Shown here: one piece after another, positions 25,013-37,901 of the stretch
How the letters are laid out: every line of letters starts with the position of its first letter
How positions within the stretch are numbered: the first letter of the stretch is position 1
Source: Malachius bipustulatus
Taxonomy: Eukaryota; Arthropoda; Insecta; Coleoptera; Melyridae
DNA length: 64,000 nt
Assembly: GCA_910589415.1 (NCBI GenBank)
Contig: OU342639.1
Coordinates: 5,898,268 to 5,962,267 of the forward strand
Direction: 5' to 3'
Position numbers and translations under genes: made by a program
Notes under the pieces: model-generated
The model's database searches: none
Told to the model about the DNA's origin: nothing
The model's input: only the letters and a program-made list of their open reading frames with translations

Positions 25013-25186
25013 GAGGTGTGTCAAAAAATATTAATCTTGCCGAATTACGTTTTTTTTTATTTATTTATTTATGCAACAGGATGCAAAATTGTACATCTGA
25101 ACGTTGTTTTCAATTCTAATTAACTTTTTCAAGTAGGTAACAATTTTTGATATTGTAAAATAGATTAATATTTTTTGACACACCTC
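25013..25186. mobile_element. Short MITE, 25-bp terminal inverted repeats
   Basis: GAGGTGTGTCAAAAAATATT begins at 25013 and its inverse ends at 25186, with 25 bp of perfect pairing. The surroundings are compatible with a TA duplication. It lies 9 bp outside the 23,815 element and interrupts the right shell of that palindrome, so it inserted later. Confidence 0.8.
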
Positions 25187-25263
25187 GTATACGACTGCAA
25201 ATATTTGATGTGTGATAATTTCACTTTAAGTTTTAGGCCGTGCAGAACTTTTTGTTACCTATC

Positions 25264-28200
25264 ATTTGATACGGAGGGGATCTCAAAAATATTTTTGTCG
25301 AAAGTTTGTGACTTCTACTTACCGAGATATCGTAGAAAGTGCGGAAAAAATAAGCATCCCCCTTTATCTCTTAAGCTATCTCTAAATTATTATTATCTAA
25401 TTTAAATAATTCCGTATTCCCAAAGCTTTCCGACCCGGTCTGTTTGACATAATTTTTAACTGAATTATTGGGAGATTCTTGTTTCGTTTATTTACCTAGG
25501 CACCTATTACAAAAGAGGCTTGACATATTTTTAAAGTTCAGAAATATTCGAAATAACTATACTCAACTCAAAGTTCCATTGTCAGGAGGCTGAATCTCAC
25601 TATAAGGAGATATTTGAGATTTTTTTTCATTATTCGACTTGCTCTATTCTTGAAAATTTTGAATGGGAAAATTTTGATTATCTGTAAAATTTATACAGAG
25701 ACCTCCTCGAAGCAAATTGTTCTAATATGAAGGGAAATGTATTTTCTCAAATTAAATAACTAATTATTCCACAATTCCAGCCGAATTGTGATAGTAGGTA
25801 GGGTACATGCAAAAAAATTTTGTTATGTATTTTTTTTATATCTACCTATTGTATAGTTACCTGTTTATAGAGTTATTCTTGAACATCTCGCAGATGTATG
25901 GTGTTCTTTCTGGATCTACGTATTTTTGAATGATTATTTCTTCAACTTCTTCAGATACATAATGTACCTATTTACTTACACATAGAAAGAAAGCATCTGA
26001 GCATTATCAATGATCTTTGGTCTTGTAATTGTTTATGGATAAATAAACTAACCTAAACAAAATAAATGAATTATTATAATATAATCCTTCGGCGTTGATT
26101 GTCACCATAGGAAATAATGAAGGCACATAAATATTATGTATATTGTTGTTAAATCCTATGTACAAGCAGAACTATATTTTGATGTTTCGTGTCAAAATTA
26201 TAAAAATGATTTATCCATAAAGTGGTTCGGCTTCAGTGCAATCGGCTCAATTTTTGAGTCGATTTGAAAAATGTGAAAGTTTTCTTCGACGATTTATCAA
26301 CACTTCAGTAATGCGTGTAGTATTTTTTCAATATGAAGTCAACGATCTTTTCCCACGTAAGTGAAGTTTGTTATTTGTTGATGTTTCTATTAACGTTCAC
26401 AGATTATTAATTATTTTTATTTTAATTATTTATTTGATATCATGAATATGGAATTTCTTGATCGCTAGACATGTCTCCTATTATTGTTATAACGCCTATA
26501 TAGGTAACCATGTATGTTACATATATTACCAAATCACTTTTCAAATAATAATTAATAATAATAATAAAAAAATAACAGTTAATTAATTATTTATTATGTA
26601 TTTAAGTGAATATCATTATGTTACTTACAGTTATGGCGCTGAAGTTATTAATTGTAGAGTTCATTAATTCAAAAGTTATTTGTTTGAAATTATCTGCAGT
26701 CTCGGAAAAAATATATTGACAATAGAATTTTTTTGTCAAAAGCAATAGGATTGTTTGGGAATAGTAGGTACCTATACAACAACGAACTTTTGTAATTATT
26801 TCCAAAAATCCCAAGATACCATTTTACAAAAATAGTGATGGTTTGATGATTAGAGTGTTTTTATGGCTAAATTTTCATGTTTTAATAGGGAATTTCCATA
26901 ACTACCTGTAAGAAAAATGGACCGCGCATCCTCCATCTCTTTTGTTGAGTAAAAAATCCTCCACTAAAAATGGCTAGGTATCGTCATTTATGTTTTAGAG
27001 TTATTTTCGAAAACTTTTCTTCAGAAATTTTACACATTTCAAGTTCCATTGGAGGTGTTGTAGGTAGGTACTGTAAGTAATACTGCTGCCTATCTTATTA
27101 TAGAAAGGGAATATGTTGAAATTGGATCCATCATCGTTCAACAATTAGTAAGCTTGTAATTTGTATACATTACAAGAAAAAATGATTCATTTTATTGGCC
27201 GTAAACGCAGACTATTAATGATTAAGTATATCGTTAACGAATCTACTGCACATTTCACTATGTCAGTAATATAAATATCATTCAAATTAGTTATAATATT
27301 TACTCAAAAATGTCACTATCTAACATAGGGAGAAAAAAACATCAAGTAAGCACTTTTCGTCCTGTAAATTTTTGTGATTTTGTCGTTTTTTTATATAATA
27401 AATATTCTCACATAAATACACTAATATCGTGAGATTTAAAGAAAAATCGTATGATTTAGAAAATCATTAAAATTATGACATCTTTCAGATCTCGAGGAAT
27501 ATAATTACAGTCAAAAAATTGAGAGCTTTAGAAATTTAACCTTCGTTTGTCGCAAATTTCAGAAAAATTGGATTTCTGTAAACTTTTGAACCTTTGACTT
27601 TGCAATGGGAAAGTATTATCTGAGAGATAATCGTTCAAAGTTAGCAAATTGCGATTTTTTGGCTTTAATTTTTTTTGCGGTTTGTGAGAAAACTGGAGGA
27701 CTTTACTGCCCAACTGGATTGTTTATAACCGACTCGTATGGCAGTCGACTGTGCTCGTACAAAATTACGTCCCATTCTGAAGGCATCGATTTTTCAAGAA
27801 AATTTAAAACTACCTGGTTGCAAATTTTTGGAAAATTCGAGATTCTTTGTCTTGTGAAAGGCGTGAAAAATTTCCAGAAATTTTTTCTCTGCGATTATAA
27901 TGAGATGCCAGAACTGTAATCGGTTTTTCTGTAAGTGATGTTCTCGTATTCCAGATAATGGGAGAAGTGTCACTTTTCGAGCGAGGGCTTATAGCGTATC
28001 GGATCTTCAAAACGATCTTTGGACACGCTCATCAACTTGAGGTTTCCATAATTTTTTATGTTCTGGCGTTGAATACCATCAACAAACGATGCGTGGAGAA
28101 TAAGTTTATCATTTTATAACAAAAATCGACCGATCGGTTACAAAAAACGAATTTTGACAAATTGGTCGTTAACATGCAGTTAGTGACATTTACGCCTTAA

Positions 28201-31200
28201 TATTAAGAAACTACGTAGCTGATCTCTACAGTTTCAGATACGCCTATTACTGTAAAATCTACCAAACGTAATTTGCAGTATAACGAGCAGATTTTCAGTA
28301 TACAATTAAGAATCTAGATCACCTGCCATGTCTCTTCAATAACATGCATATCTGCAATTTTCAACGATCAGATCTAATCAAATAGAATTATACATACGAT
28401 TTTCCATCACCAAACTTCATTTTTATTCTTAATCCTTGATCGCTTACGTATAAAGCGATCAATTTGAAGTTCACCTTCCACAGCTCAAGTTTCGTCCATC
28501 CCCGTCGATCATTTCAGTAAGAGAGCGCGCTTAGGTATATAATGATAACTTTTATTAAATGGTGTTAATTAGTTCAAATAACTTCTATATTTTCCCTTAC
28601 AAGATATACCTAACTCAGGTGACAGCATCATCAGGTGAAGTGATTTGCGATTCGTCTCGTCACCTGTAAAATAGTTCACGTGAATTTTTTACATTGATCG
28701 AGATGTTTTTTTTCTGCATGAATTTATTAATGTTGGAAGATTTGGTGATGTTGAGTGAGGTGCTTTGAGGAGGAAACCGTTTTCAATCAAATAAGTTAGG
28801 TAGGTTGCTAGCAAATTAATTAGTATATAATATAGAACTGGGGTACCTATCAAACTATATCAATGAAGCAAATAAAAGACAACCAACAATAGAGAACATC
28901 ATCGTAAAAAAGATGATGAGATAAAAATGTAACATGTAATTAGTAAATGAACTCAAGTGAAACCAGTGTGTTCTTGTTTTACTAATAACTACTGACAAGT
29001 GCCAAACAAGACAATCAATTATTTATTTGAGGTCTTGTGTGTTGATGAACTTTCCGGCAATTACTTACTTCACTGACTCATTTCATTTGTATCGGAATTT
29101 TCTTCTTCGTCTTCGTTACCAAATTATTAAGCTGGGCAATTAATCGAGCAGCTACGGTCCTTATATTATAATATTCAAATATATGGTACATTGAAACTTT
29201 TCGCACGTTCAAAGGAAGTAGGCAGGAAGTTTTGAGGTCACATCTTGAAGAGTGGTAATGCAATGAAAGGTCGAATTTCTTCGTCACTGTCATTGACCAT
29301 GAATTTCTTGTTTTGAAATATAGCCAAAAGCAGATCGCAGTCGCCAAGTTAGCAATGAAATGAAGCTACCAATAAGGATTTCTTGTTTTAATTCATTTAA
29401 GTGGCGTGTTTACATATTTCATAACTTATTACTTATGCATTCGTCAATTTGTAATTATAATCTTGCAATGAAAAGGACTTTTCAAGTGCAAGTTATCGTT
29501 TAAACAGAGTAAACCGATTTTTTGCCATTGAAGGAACTTCGTGCAAAAGAAACGCGAGTTATTATTGTCCTTGTGAAGGAACCGCGAACTCCATGCATAT
29601 GACAGCGAGAGAGTATACCGAAAAATACCCAGGAAAGTTGTACATCATTAACAAAAAAACAATTCTTCAAATAATAAATTGAATGTTTCAGAATTCATGT
29701 GAAACATTTATTTAAATAAATTAGTCTCAGTTGATGTTGATGTTGGTGACCCTGCTAAGTTCGCTCTAAAGATGACAGAGCATCGTCATTTCGTTAAATG
29801 AGATCATTTCATATTTTCTGTGCCGAAGGTTTTGCTAACCTGGGATAGTATTGGAGGAACTTTTTTATTAGGGATTTTCAATTTTTTATTTTTTTTGAAT
29901 AAAGATCCTTGAAAATACAACTAAAATACATGTGCTCCTTATACTATTTTCGAAAGCTATGATGATTATAAATTTTGAAAAAAAAATCCATCAATTTATT
30001 AAATTTTTTTTTGAACATTACAGTGCAATGTGCATGAGGGATACCGGGCCATTTAGAAAGCTCTGCTGCAATTGAAATTTTTGTTGATTTTTTTTAACAT
30101 GTATTAAAATGTTGCTTAATTTGTTACTGTCACCTCACTCTAAGTATTTACGAAATGAAAGCATAGTGAAGCAATAATTTAAAAAAAAAATGGTATGCAC
30201 CCATCTCTCTTTTGAATGAAATGTATACAGTGTTTCATGAATCAGTAGCTATAAAAATTCAAGGGATGATTTCTTGATAAAAATTCAGGTGGGGGGTTCA
30301 TGAAAAAATTCTAGCATTTCCTTAGAGTTACAACAGCCTTCTAAATACTTGCTAAAATTTAAGAAACTTAAACTTAAGAAAAATATATTATCAAAAAATT
30401 GGCCAAGAAATAATATCCTAAAGTTGGAATATTTTGATATAAATGCAAAATATTTATACAAGCCTTGAAAAAAACTTGTAAAAAAAACGATCTCTTCTAC
30501 CTCATGGGAAGGCTAGAAAAAATATTTCTTTATGAAAACCCCCCTCCAAAAAAAAAGATCACCGCACTTGAGTATTCTGCACGGATTATGATAGAAATTC
30601 GAATTTAAAAAATAAATTAAAAATCATCTAATTAATCCTTTATAAGCCTGCAGTATTTTTTTAAAGTGTTTAATTAGCATATATTTTCAAAACTTTACTT
30701 TCAATACGTACAGTTCATTTATTTGAAAAATGGGTGCTAATAAAAAAACACATGCATCTTATAGAAAAACTCAAGTTATTCAATTTTCAAAAATATAGTT
30801 AATTTTTCTCGAATTCTATGATAAATATTTTATAATGCTGACATATTCTTTAGAAAGCGCTTTATTATAATGGATACCAAAAATATTAAAAATTAGTTTT
30901 TTAACAGTCTTCAAAATCTTTATATACAGGGTGGTTCGTCACTTATGTCCACCACCGAAATAGAGGTTAATTTTCATGTAATTAATATAGGACCACAGGA
31001 TAACATAATCAGTTTCATTATTTTTTTTTCGTTTGGACACTAGTGATAAAAAAAACCTCTAATTTAGTGATAAAGTGGCGAAAAAATCGAGTTTTTGAAG
31101 AATGATCAAAGGGGTGAGCAAGTTTCGACCCGCAGAAACGAAACCTGTGGATTTCAGAGGGACGTGAAGTTAGCCTGGACCAAAAAAAGGAAAAATAAAT

Positions 31201-32100
31201 TCTGGACGTGGGCAAATCTTTCTTCGCAGTGGTCAGACAAATGCGAAATAAAACGTGACTTTTACCACAATTTTGAACATTATGTGAAGTTGTGGAAAAA
31301 CAAAATTATGTGGTGGTCATTCAATGTTCAGTTGAATTCGCTCCAGTATTTATTTTTTCCTGACTTTTCCCTGGCTTATATCACACATACACCTCTATTA
31401 TAACCCACAATAATAAGGAAAATGTCTCTTCGATCAGAACATAACGTGCGTCCTGTATCTTATTTACAAGTCGGTGAAGTGTATCTATTCTGCGTATACA
31501 TATTCATAAACATTGAATATATTAAATAATAAGAATTACATTCATTAATTAATTTTAATGATTTCAAGATTGTTTCATTTCTGCTACAATTTTCTCAGGG
31601 TTCATTCAGTTGTTACAATTTTCAAACATTTTCCATTCAAGGTTATACCCATTTGTCCAATCATCTCGGCTTGAATGAAATCGTTTTGATACGAGAACAT
31701 GCTCGACTGCTATTTAATTTTCTTATTCATTAATACGAAATTATTATTTATTTCATATTCTACGCGCTTAGTCGATGTCTTTTATTCTTGAAAATCGGAA
31801 TCATATATACATTAGGGACTTGTGAAGTATATACCTACCTACTTACCTACCTATAGTTCGTTTCCTAAGAGTTGATTTTTTTTAAATTGCCATTGGAATG
31901 TTTGCCCTTTCGCAGGTGCTCAATCTTAGTTTTAGTTCAGTAGTTAATAATACCAGTGTCGTTCCTATAAAGTTAAAAGTCTTAGAAAAAAGGTATAAGA
32001 ATAAAAGGTAATGAATAATAAATAATTTAATTTCCATTAATTTCAGTTCACGTTCACATCTCCAACAAGGCAACCGTTGATAATTTCGTTTTTTTTCCAG
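25264..32100. other. Long intergenic or intronic stretch, no supported gene
   Basis: Apart from the third repeat copy near 25,320 this is AT-rich sequence without recognisable protein, RNA or bounded element. A solitary TA-flanked CAGGGTGGTTCGTCAC end occurs near 30929 without its partner. The upstream exons of the SV2-like gene may lie in here, but I could not identify them. Confidence 0.4.
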
Positions 32101-34712
32101 AACCTTCAGTCAAACTCTCGCCCGCTGCCCCTTATAGAAGTCGCCGCCCCAGCCCCAGCCCAGGTCGACCCTATTCTCGCCAGGCGCACAATCTTCAAAC
32201 TCCGTCGACAACATAGAATGGTAGAAGGCGATCCGCAACTAAAGAGCAAGCTAGACTGTGATGTAAAGGACGAGCGCGTTCTAAACGGCTGCGGATCCAG
32301 AGATTTAGAGCTGACCAGCCGCCCGCAACAGCTCAACGATCTCAACAAGAATCCCTTGGATATCGAAAAAGGTAGGAAGAAGTGTACAAAAACGGACTTT
32401 GTCAAAACCAAAGTATGTGGTTTTGGTCTCGAGCTCTTGGTCAAGACCAAGGCTGCAAGTATACAAGTCTTCAATTTTAAACCTTTTATATCTTTATGTC
32501 TAAATTTCGAAAAAAGAAAGCCTAGACGAAGATTTTGAGAGTGCATCAAGCTTAAAATTCAATCTTGCTCTAGACAGATCTCGAATATGTATCTTGCTCT
32601 TAAACTTGGTCTTATACTCTGCTCGAGTGTCGTATTGGTCTTACTCTTACTAATGTATCTGTGATTTTATGCTCGATCTTGTCGCGCAACCTGCTTGCTC
32701 TTTATCTTGACCGATTTTATTGAAGTGACAGTATATCAAGATCATGAGTATGGCCACATTTGCAGAAAGACCAAAACCAATATCATGATTGAAAGACTAT
32801 AACTAATTAACTATAACAATGATGTTTTCTACTGCAGGTGGAAGTGAGAAAGCTGACTTCGAAAGGGCTATCGAGCTAGCCGAATATGGGAAGTTTCATT
32901 ATATGCTACTAGCAGTATGTGGGTTCGTAAGCACCTCCGAGGAGATGGACGTCATCTCGATGTCGTTCATTCTCCCATCGGCTCAATGCGACCTAAACCT
33001 GAACACCCACACCAAGGGCTGGCTGAATTCAATTATCTTCATCGGGATGATGGCCGGCGCGTACGCCTGGGGATCTGTGGCAGACTCCCTCGGTCGCAAG
33101 AAGGTGCTGATCACCATCTCATTTATGAACGCACTCTGCATCGTCGCTTCAAGCTTCAGTCAATCCTATGAGCTATTCATGCTCTTCAGATTTCTAAACG
33201 GGGCGGCGTAAGTCGAGTAGTACTCCTTTCTTTATGTTTTGAATAAATTTTTTAATAATTATTTCAGGTTAGGGGGCAGCGGGCCTGTAATATGGTCCTA
33301 TTTCGCAGAATTCCAGCCCAAGTCCAAGCGCGGTTCAATGCTGTCGTTCATGGCCGCTTTCTGGACTTTGGGTAACTTGTTTGTGGCCGGTCTTGCTTGG
33401 CTGGTCATACCCACAGATATCGGTGTAAAGACGGACACGTTCGTCTACAATTCCTGGAGAATATTTCTTCTCATTTGTGCTTTACCATCGTTTATAGTGG
33501 CACTACTGCTGTGTTTCTTGCCAGAAAGTCCGAAGTTCTTACTGACGCACGGCAGAAGCCAGGAAGCGCTAGTGGTGTTCAGGTATATTTTTGAAGTGAA
33601 TACAGGGAGATGTCAGAGCGAATATCCGGTCAAACATCTCATTCTCGAAGAGAATTTAACCGGTGCTAAAGCCAGCATCAGCCATAGCGATGAGAAAATA
33701 AATTTAGAAGATTTCACCACTACTAACTCTAATACCATCAGCACAACCACTAGTATCTCCAACATTAAAGAAGGTCTAGATGTTAAAGTCGAAATGTCTA
33801 GAAAAAAATGCATGCGTAAGATGTTAAGTGATATTATAGAAAACAGCAGACTCCTATTTGTAACTCCAATACTAAGATTCACCTTGATCTCGATTACAAT
33901 CAACTTCACTTTTCACATAGGATATTACGGTTTGATGATGTGGTTCCCCGAGCTCTTTAATAGGTTCGACGAGTATGCTAGGAATCACTCAGGAGCTGAA
34001 GCTTCCGTCTGCCAGGTGACCAATTACGTGGTCAGTCACGGAAGTCAACAGCTCGGCGCTACATGCACCGATAAAATCGAGAGTGCTGTGTTCAAGGAAT
34101 CTCTCATCACAGTAGCATCAGCAATTCCTAGCAACGCAGTCGCGGTTTTGGGCATGGATCGACTGGGACGCAAGTTCTTTTTAGGTTCGTACCCTACAAA
34201 ATAAATGTTATACGCTAATCAATTGATTGTGGACCTTTTTCAGTATTTTCAACCGTTACTTCAGGGATTTGTGCAGCTTCGATGTTCTTTGTATACAACA
34301 AAACCCACAATCTTATCGTATCGGCTGTTTTTAGCAGTGTCATCTCTTGTGGTAACGCTGCTTTAGACTGTTTAATAACTGAAATATTTCCAACTAATCT
34401 CAGGTAAGTACCTGTTTGCGGAATTTAGTCCGAATACTCTTCGGAATTCGAAGTAAATTCCGACTTAATCAGGATTTACACCGAATTCTGAGTATTATAC
34501 ATGTTTAATATTGTCATACTTTTCGTAGGGCCACTGGAGTAGCCATATCGATGGTGGCAGCTCGACTAGGAGGCATTATCGGGAACATTGTGATAGCGAC
34601 CTTGCTGGATTTATACTGCCCAGCTCCGACTTTCATCGTGGCCGCGCTGTTGATTGGTGGAGGTCTGTTATGTCTTTTCTTGCCAAACACCACTCGTGAA
34701 CCTTTGTCTTAA
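32101..34712 (+). CDS. SV2-like major facilitator superfamily transporter (5' end unresolved)
   Basis: Five exons join in frame: 32101-32371, 32838-33207, 33268-34184, 34244-34403 and 34529-34712, giving 633 residues and a stop at 34710-34712. All junctions are GT-AG. The protein is a 12-helix MFS carrier of the synaptic-vesicle-glycoprotein-2 / organic cation type. Visible are MFS motif A (GSVADSLGRKK), the second-half counterpart MDRLGRKFFLG, PESPKFLLTHGR before a long polar central loop, and the cysteine-containing lumenal loop near SVCQVTNYVV. SV2-related insect proteins are membrane transporters of uncertain substrate. The first exon listed is hydrophilic and Pro/Arg-rich; its first Met is at 32218, and an upstream start exon is likely. 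An ATG at 32819 just before the second exon offers an alternative start. Confidence 0.88.
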
Positions 34713-34967
34713 AAAAATTAGAATAGAATAGCTTAACCAATGAATTATTATTTATAACAATAACAATTATGACTTGGAGTCGTTTAAATTAAAGAAGTAT
34801 ACATTGTAGATATTGTTGTATTTAATTTACATTATAGTATTAGTATAATATATTTTACTTAGTGACATTGCAGATATAGGATAATTTTTCATATGTATTT
34901 TTATTTCCATATATATGTATGCATGTATGATGTATTATCATAGGTGTTTTACAAAAAATTCTTACCT

Positions 34968-34973
34968 AATAAA
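34968..34973 (+). terminator. Polyadenylation signal of the SV2-like gene
   Basis: AATAAA lies about 255 bp after the stop codon in AT-rich sequence. It is the clearest canonical signal before the next repeat. Confidence 0.45.
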
Positions 34974-35240
34974 ATTAATTAAACGAATAAATTAAAATTA
35001 CAATTAAACGAAAAAATGTTCTGATTTATAACATAGGTACCTTTAAAAACGCCGTCATTATGTCACTCACAGAGATATATATATAATATATATATGTCAC
35101 TGCCTGGTGCAAGTCCCGGAGTTCGCGTTGTGAACATTCGATGTAAGTATATCAACTGATCTTTAGCTAAAAGTAGACAATCACACGATTGTTGATATGG
35201 CATGCCGATGAGCTCTAATAAGAGCGAAATGGCCATCCAT
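34974..35240. other. Short intergenic spacer
   Basis: It contains an (AT)n microsatellite near 35073-35095 and no gene. Confidence 0.6.
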
Positions 35241-36217
35241 CCCAAACAGCACAAAGTAGTCCCATGGACGTCCAATGGACATCCCTCTATGTACCAACGG
35301 ACGTCCATAGGACGTCCGTTTTTGTCCTATGGACGTCCATGGGACGTCCACTCAGTGTCCATTTGTCACAACTTTGGACATCCGCAGGATGTCCGTTACC
35401 GGACGTCCATAGGATGTCCGTTATCGGACGTCCATAGGGAGTCCGTTATCGGATGTCCATAGAGAGTCCGTTATCGGATGTCCACAAAGCATTTGCTGAT
35501 AAATATCTTAGTGAGGAACAAAAGACAGAAAATATTCGATAAGTCTTGAAATTTAGAGTTTTGAAAAATCCAATAAATGTAGTGATAGGTATAGGGTATA
35601 GGTATACGGTAATTTTCTGTTTTGAAAACAACGTTGATAACGGCTAAAGATACAGGAAAACGACTAGGTACTTACCTACTTATGTGTTTCTATCATTAAG
35701 TTTTACGTAAAATCTGGTAATTTTCATTGAAAAGTTGTTAATTATATTAGTTTATCATAATATTGATAAACTTAATGAAAATATTCGTTTTTGGATTTTT
35801 CACAAACTCTAAAAATTAAAGATTCATCGAATTTCTTTCTTTTGTTCACTTTATAATGCAGATGTCTCTCATCTTCACGCTAGCAGTCTTGAGTTTGATG
35901 GGAATGGCGGAAGTCTTTCCTTGGGACGAATTAATGTATAATGTAGGAATGCGGATTGTATGATAGTGGAAGAATGGAAGATGGGGTGGTTAGCGCGTGC
36001 GTGCGCACTTGTGCGGCTATTCTCTTCCTGTCTGCGACAGCACGTCATGCGCAATAGTCAAAAATAACTCGATGGACGTCCAATGGACGTACTTTTGTGG
36101 ACGTACATAGGAAGTCCGTGCGGAGAAGTCCGTAGGACGTCCATTTATTGTCCATGGACCAATGGACGTATAATGGATACTCAACGGACGTCCATAGGAC
36201 ACTCGTTGCTATCTGGG
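35241..36217. mobile_element. DNA element with GGACGTCC subterminal palindromes
   Basis: The ends CCCAAACAGC (35241) and GCTATCTGGG (36217) are imperfect inverted repeats. About 215 bp of the left end and 130 bp of the right end are packed with the self-complementary octamer GGACGTCC and one-base variants. I count seven exact copies on the left and three on the right, usually separated by ATA, AAT or GTTATC. The middle (about 35,480-36,060) is ordinary AT-rich sequence with no transposase. I could not determine a target duplication. Open frames here simply read the repeats. The superfamily is unknown to me. Confidence 0.7.
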
Positions 36218-36351
36218 ATGTCTTCAACAGTGCTTTTTGTTGTAAATTTATGCAATAAAATATAGTGCGTCGAGTTGCATTTCTGAAACTACGATGACGA
36301 AACAACGACAGCAAGAGTGTGCAGGTTACGTCATTAACGTGAATCACAGAA

Positions 36352-36872
36352 TAGACGCCGACAGTGATGACGTCAGTGGGCGGGGCCAACGGCCAGGGTT
36401 CCATACAAACAAACGGATTAGTATAGTAATGACACAGAAGAATTGTTAGCTTCTGTGGTAACTGGTAACAGTGGTGGTAATGAGCAGGTCTCTCATTAGT
36501 AGAACTTCGAGTCGTTTGTATTCGATTATCAAGTTTATTTCCTTTGTATACGATATACCTACGTATTATTACGTGTTACGTGTATGCTACGAGGTCTAGC
36601 AGCTAGGACGCTTATAAAATATTACAAATATTTTATTAAGTTACTTACGTTGAAAACTGAAAATAGATTAGGCATCACTAATGACCTCAGTAAAGGTTTC
36701 ACTGATCACTTTGTCCCTTCGATATCAATGGCGATTGGCGGGCGAGAAAGCATCACGTCAAACTTCAGGAAAAAACACGACAACTGACAACAATGACCAC
36801 GTGAACGGTATGTTTGAATATGGAACCAGAACCACTTAGCCCCGCCCTGTGACGTCACACTGACGGCGTCTA
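36352..36872. repeat. Inverted repeat pair with CRE-like and GC-rich motifs
   Basis: A roughly 66-bp arm at 36352-36417 (TAGACGCCGACAGTG, GACGTCA, GGGCGGGGCC, GGTTCCATA) is repeated inverted at about 36806-36872. The two enclose about 390 bp of unrelated sequence. The right arm ends precisely where the palindrome at 36,875 begins. It could be the ends of another transposon or a duplicated regulatory block. Confidence 0.65.
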
Positions 36873-36874
36873 TA

Positions 36875-37420
36875 CAGGGTGTTAGTTAAGTACGGGGCCA
36901 AACTCCAAGGGGTGCTTCCTTGAGTGATTTTAAGAAGAAAAGTTCAAATAAACATGGGTCCGAAAATGCATATTTTTCAAGATACAGGGTGTCAAACTTT
37001 TTTTTTTCTCGAAAACAAAGCAAGATATGAAAAAAACTCAAGAGATAAAATAGTTATATTTCTAGTTCCTTAATTCGAAAAAAAATACAAAATTAAAAAA
37101 AAAAGTCAGTGGCGCCCAATTATTTAATCAAAAATATTAGTTAGACTGTCTTCCGGGACGCCACTGGAATTAATAATTTTAATCTAATTGGGGCTAAATT
37201 ACCCTCTTGTTATTACAAACAGAACTGCCAAATTTCAACAAAATTGATTGAAAGAGTTTAGAGATATTATTCACGAACATTCGAATTTTTTTTTAAGTTT
37301 GACACCCCTGTATCTTGAAAAATATGCATTTTCGGACCTATGTTTATTTGAACTTTTCTTCTTAAAATCACTCAAGGAAGCACCCCTTGGAGTTTGGCCC
37401 CGTACTTAACTAACACCCTG
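36875..37420. mobile_element. Palindromic MITE-like element (546 bp), nested structure
   Basis: The ends are CAGGGTGTTAGTTAAGTACG and its inverse, with TA flanks. The outer arms are about 108 bp. An inner TA-flanked box CAGGGTGTCAAAC starts at 36985 and its inverse ends at 37310. The sequences outside the inner pair read TTTTTCAAGA and TCTTGAAAAA, so without the inner 326 bp the outer element is a perfect dyad with TA at its centre. The inner middle is not strongly palindromic. Confidence 0.85.
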
Positions 37421-37901
37421 TATAATACGCACTTGCCTTGCACATGGGGCCATCGGGCAATAATAAAGTAGTTGCTGGATTGTGGTTAAATTAGTCCCGG
37501 TTAAGTGAGAAAAATTAGCCATTCTAACCTCTGGCAGTGAAAGTTGGATCCCGGGCTCTATCTTGTTTATTATACGAGCCTCCTTGCGGAGGTCTTCTCG
37601 AATCTATAGAATTTATCCGTCTACAAAGTTCGAAAACAAAATATAAGATTGTTTAAGTATTGTACTGGCTGAATATCTGAAAAAGTGAGGCTAGGAAGTT
37701 TTCCAAGTTAAAAGAAGAAGAACGCAACAGAAAAATAAGAAGCGGATAGATTCTTACCTAACCTATAAATTTTCTAACATTTATTAACAAAGCAAACGTA
37801 GGTAGGACGCAAGGTAGGACGTACTCGTACGTATAGTTTCTAGTTGCAGTGCAGTTGCAAGGTTTTCATTTTCTTTTTAATTTTCTAAACAAAACTGCAA
37901 G

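Noticed and set aside
27605..27919. 104-residue open frame
   Set aside because: No splice context, no family resemblance, and a competing frame on the other strand.
30929..31450. TA-flanked CAGGGTGGTTCGTCAC end, with a 102-residue open frame after it
   Set aside because: No matching right end was found, and the open frame lacks any recognisable motif.
32106..32549. 147-residue minus-strand frame opposite the SV2-like exon
   Set aside because: It is the antisense shadow of a real exon whose splice sites and phase fit on the plus strand.
35202..36404. Open frames with repeated TSIGRP-like residues
   Set aside because: They merely translate the GGACGTCC repeats; not a repeat protein.
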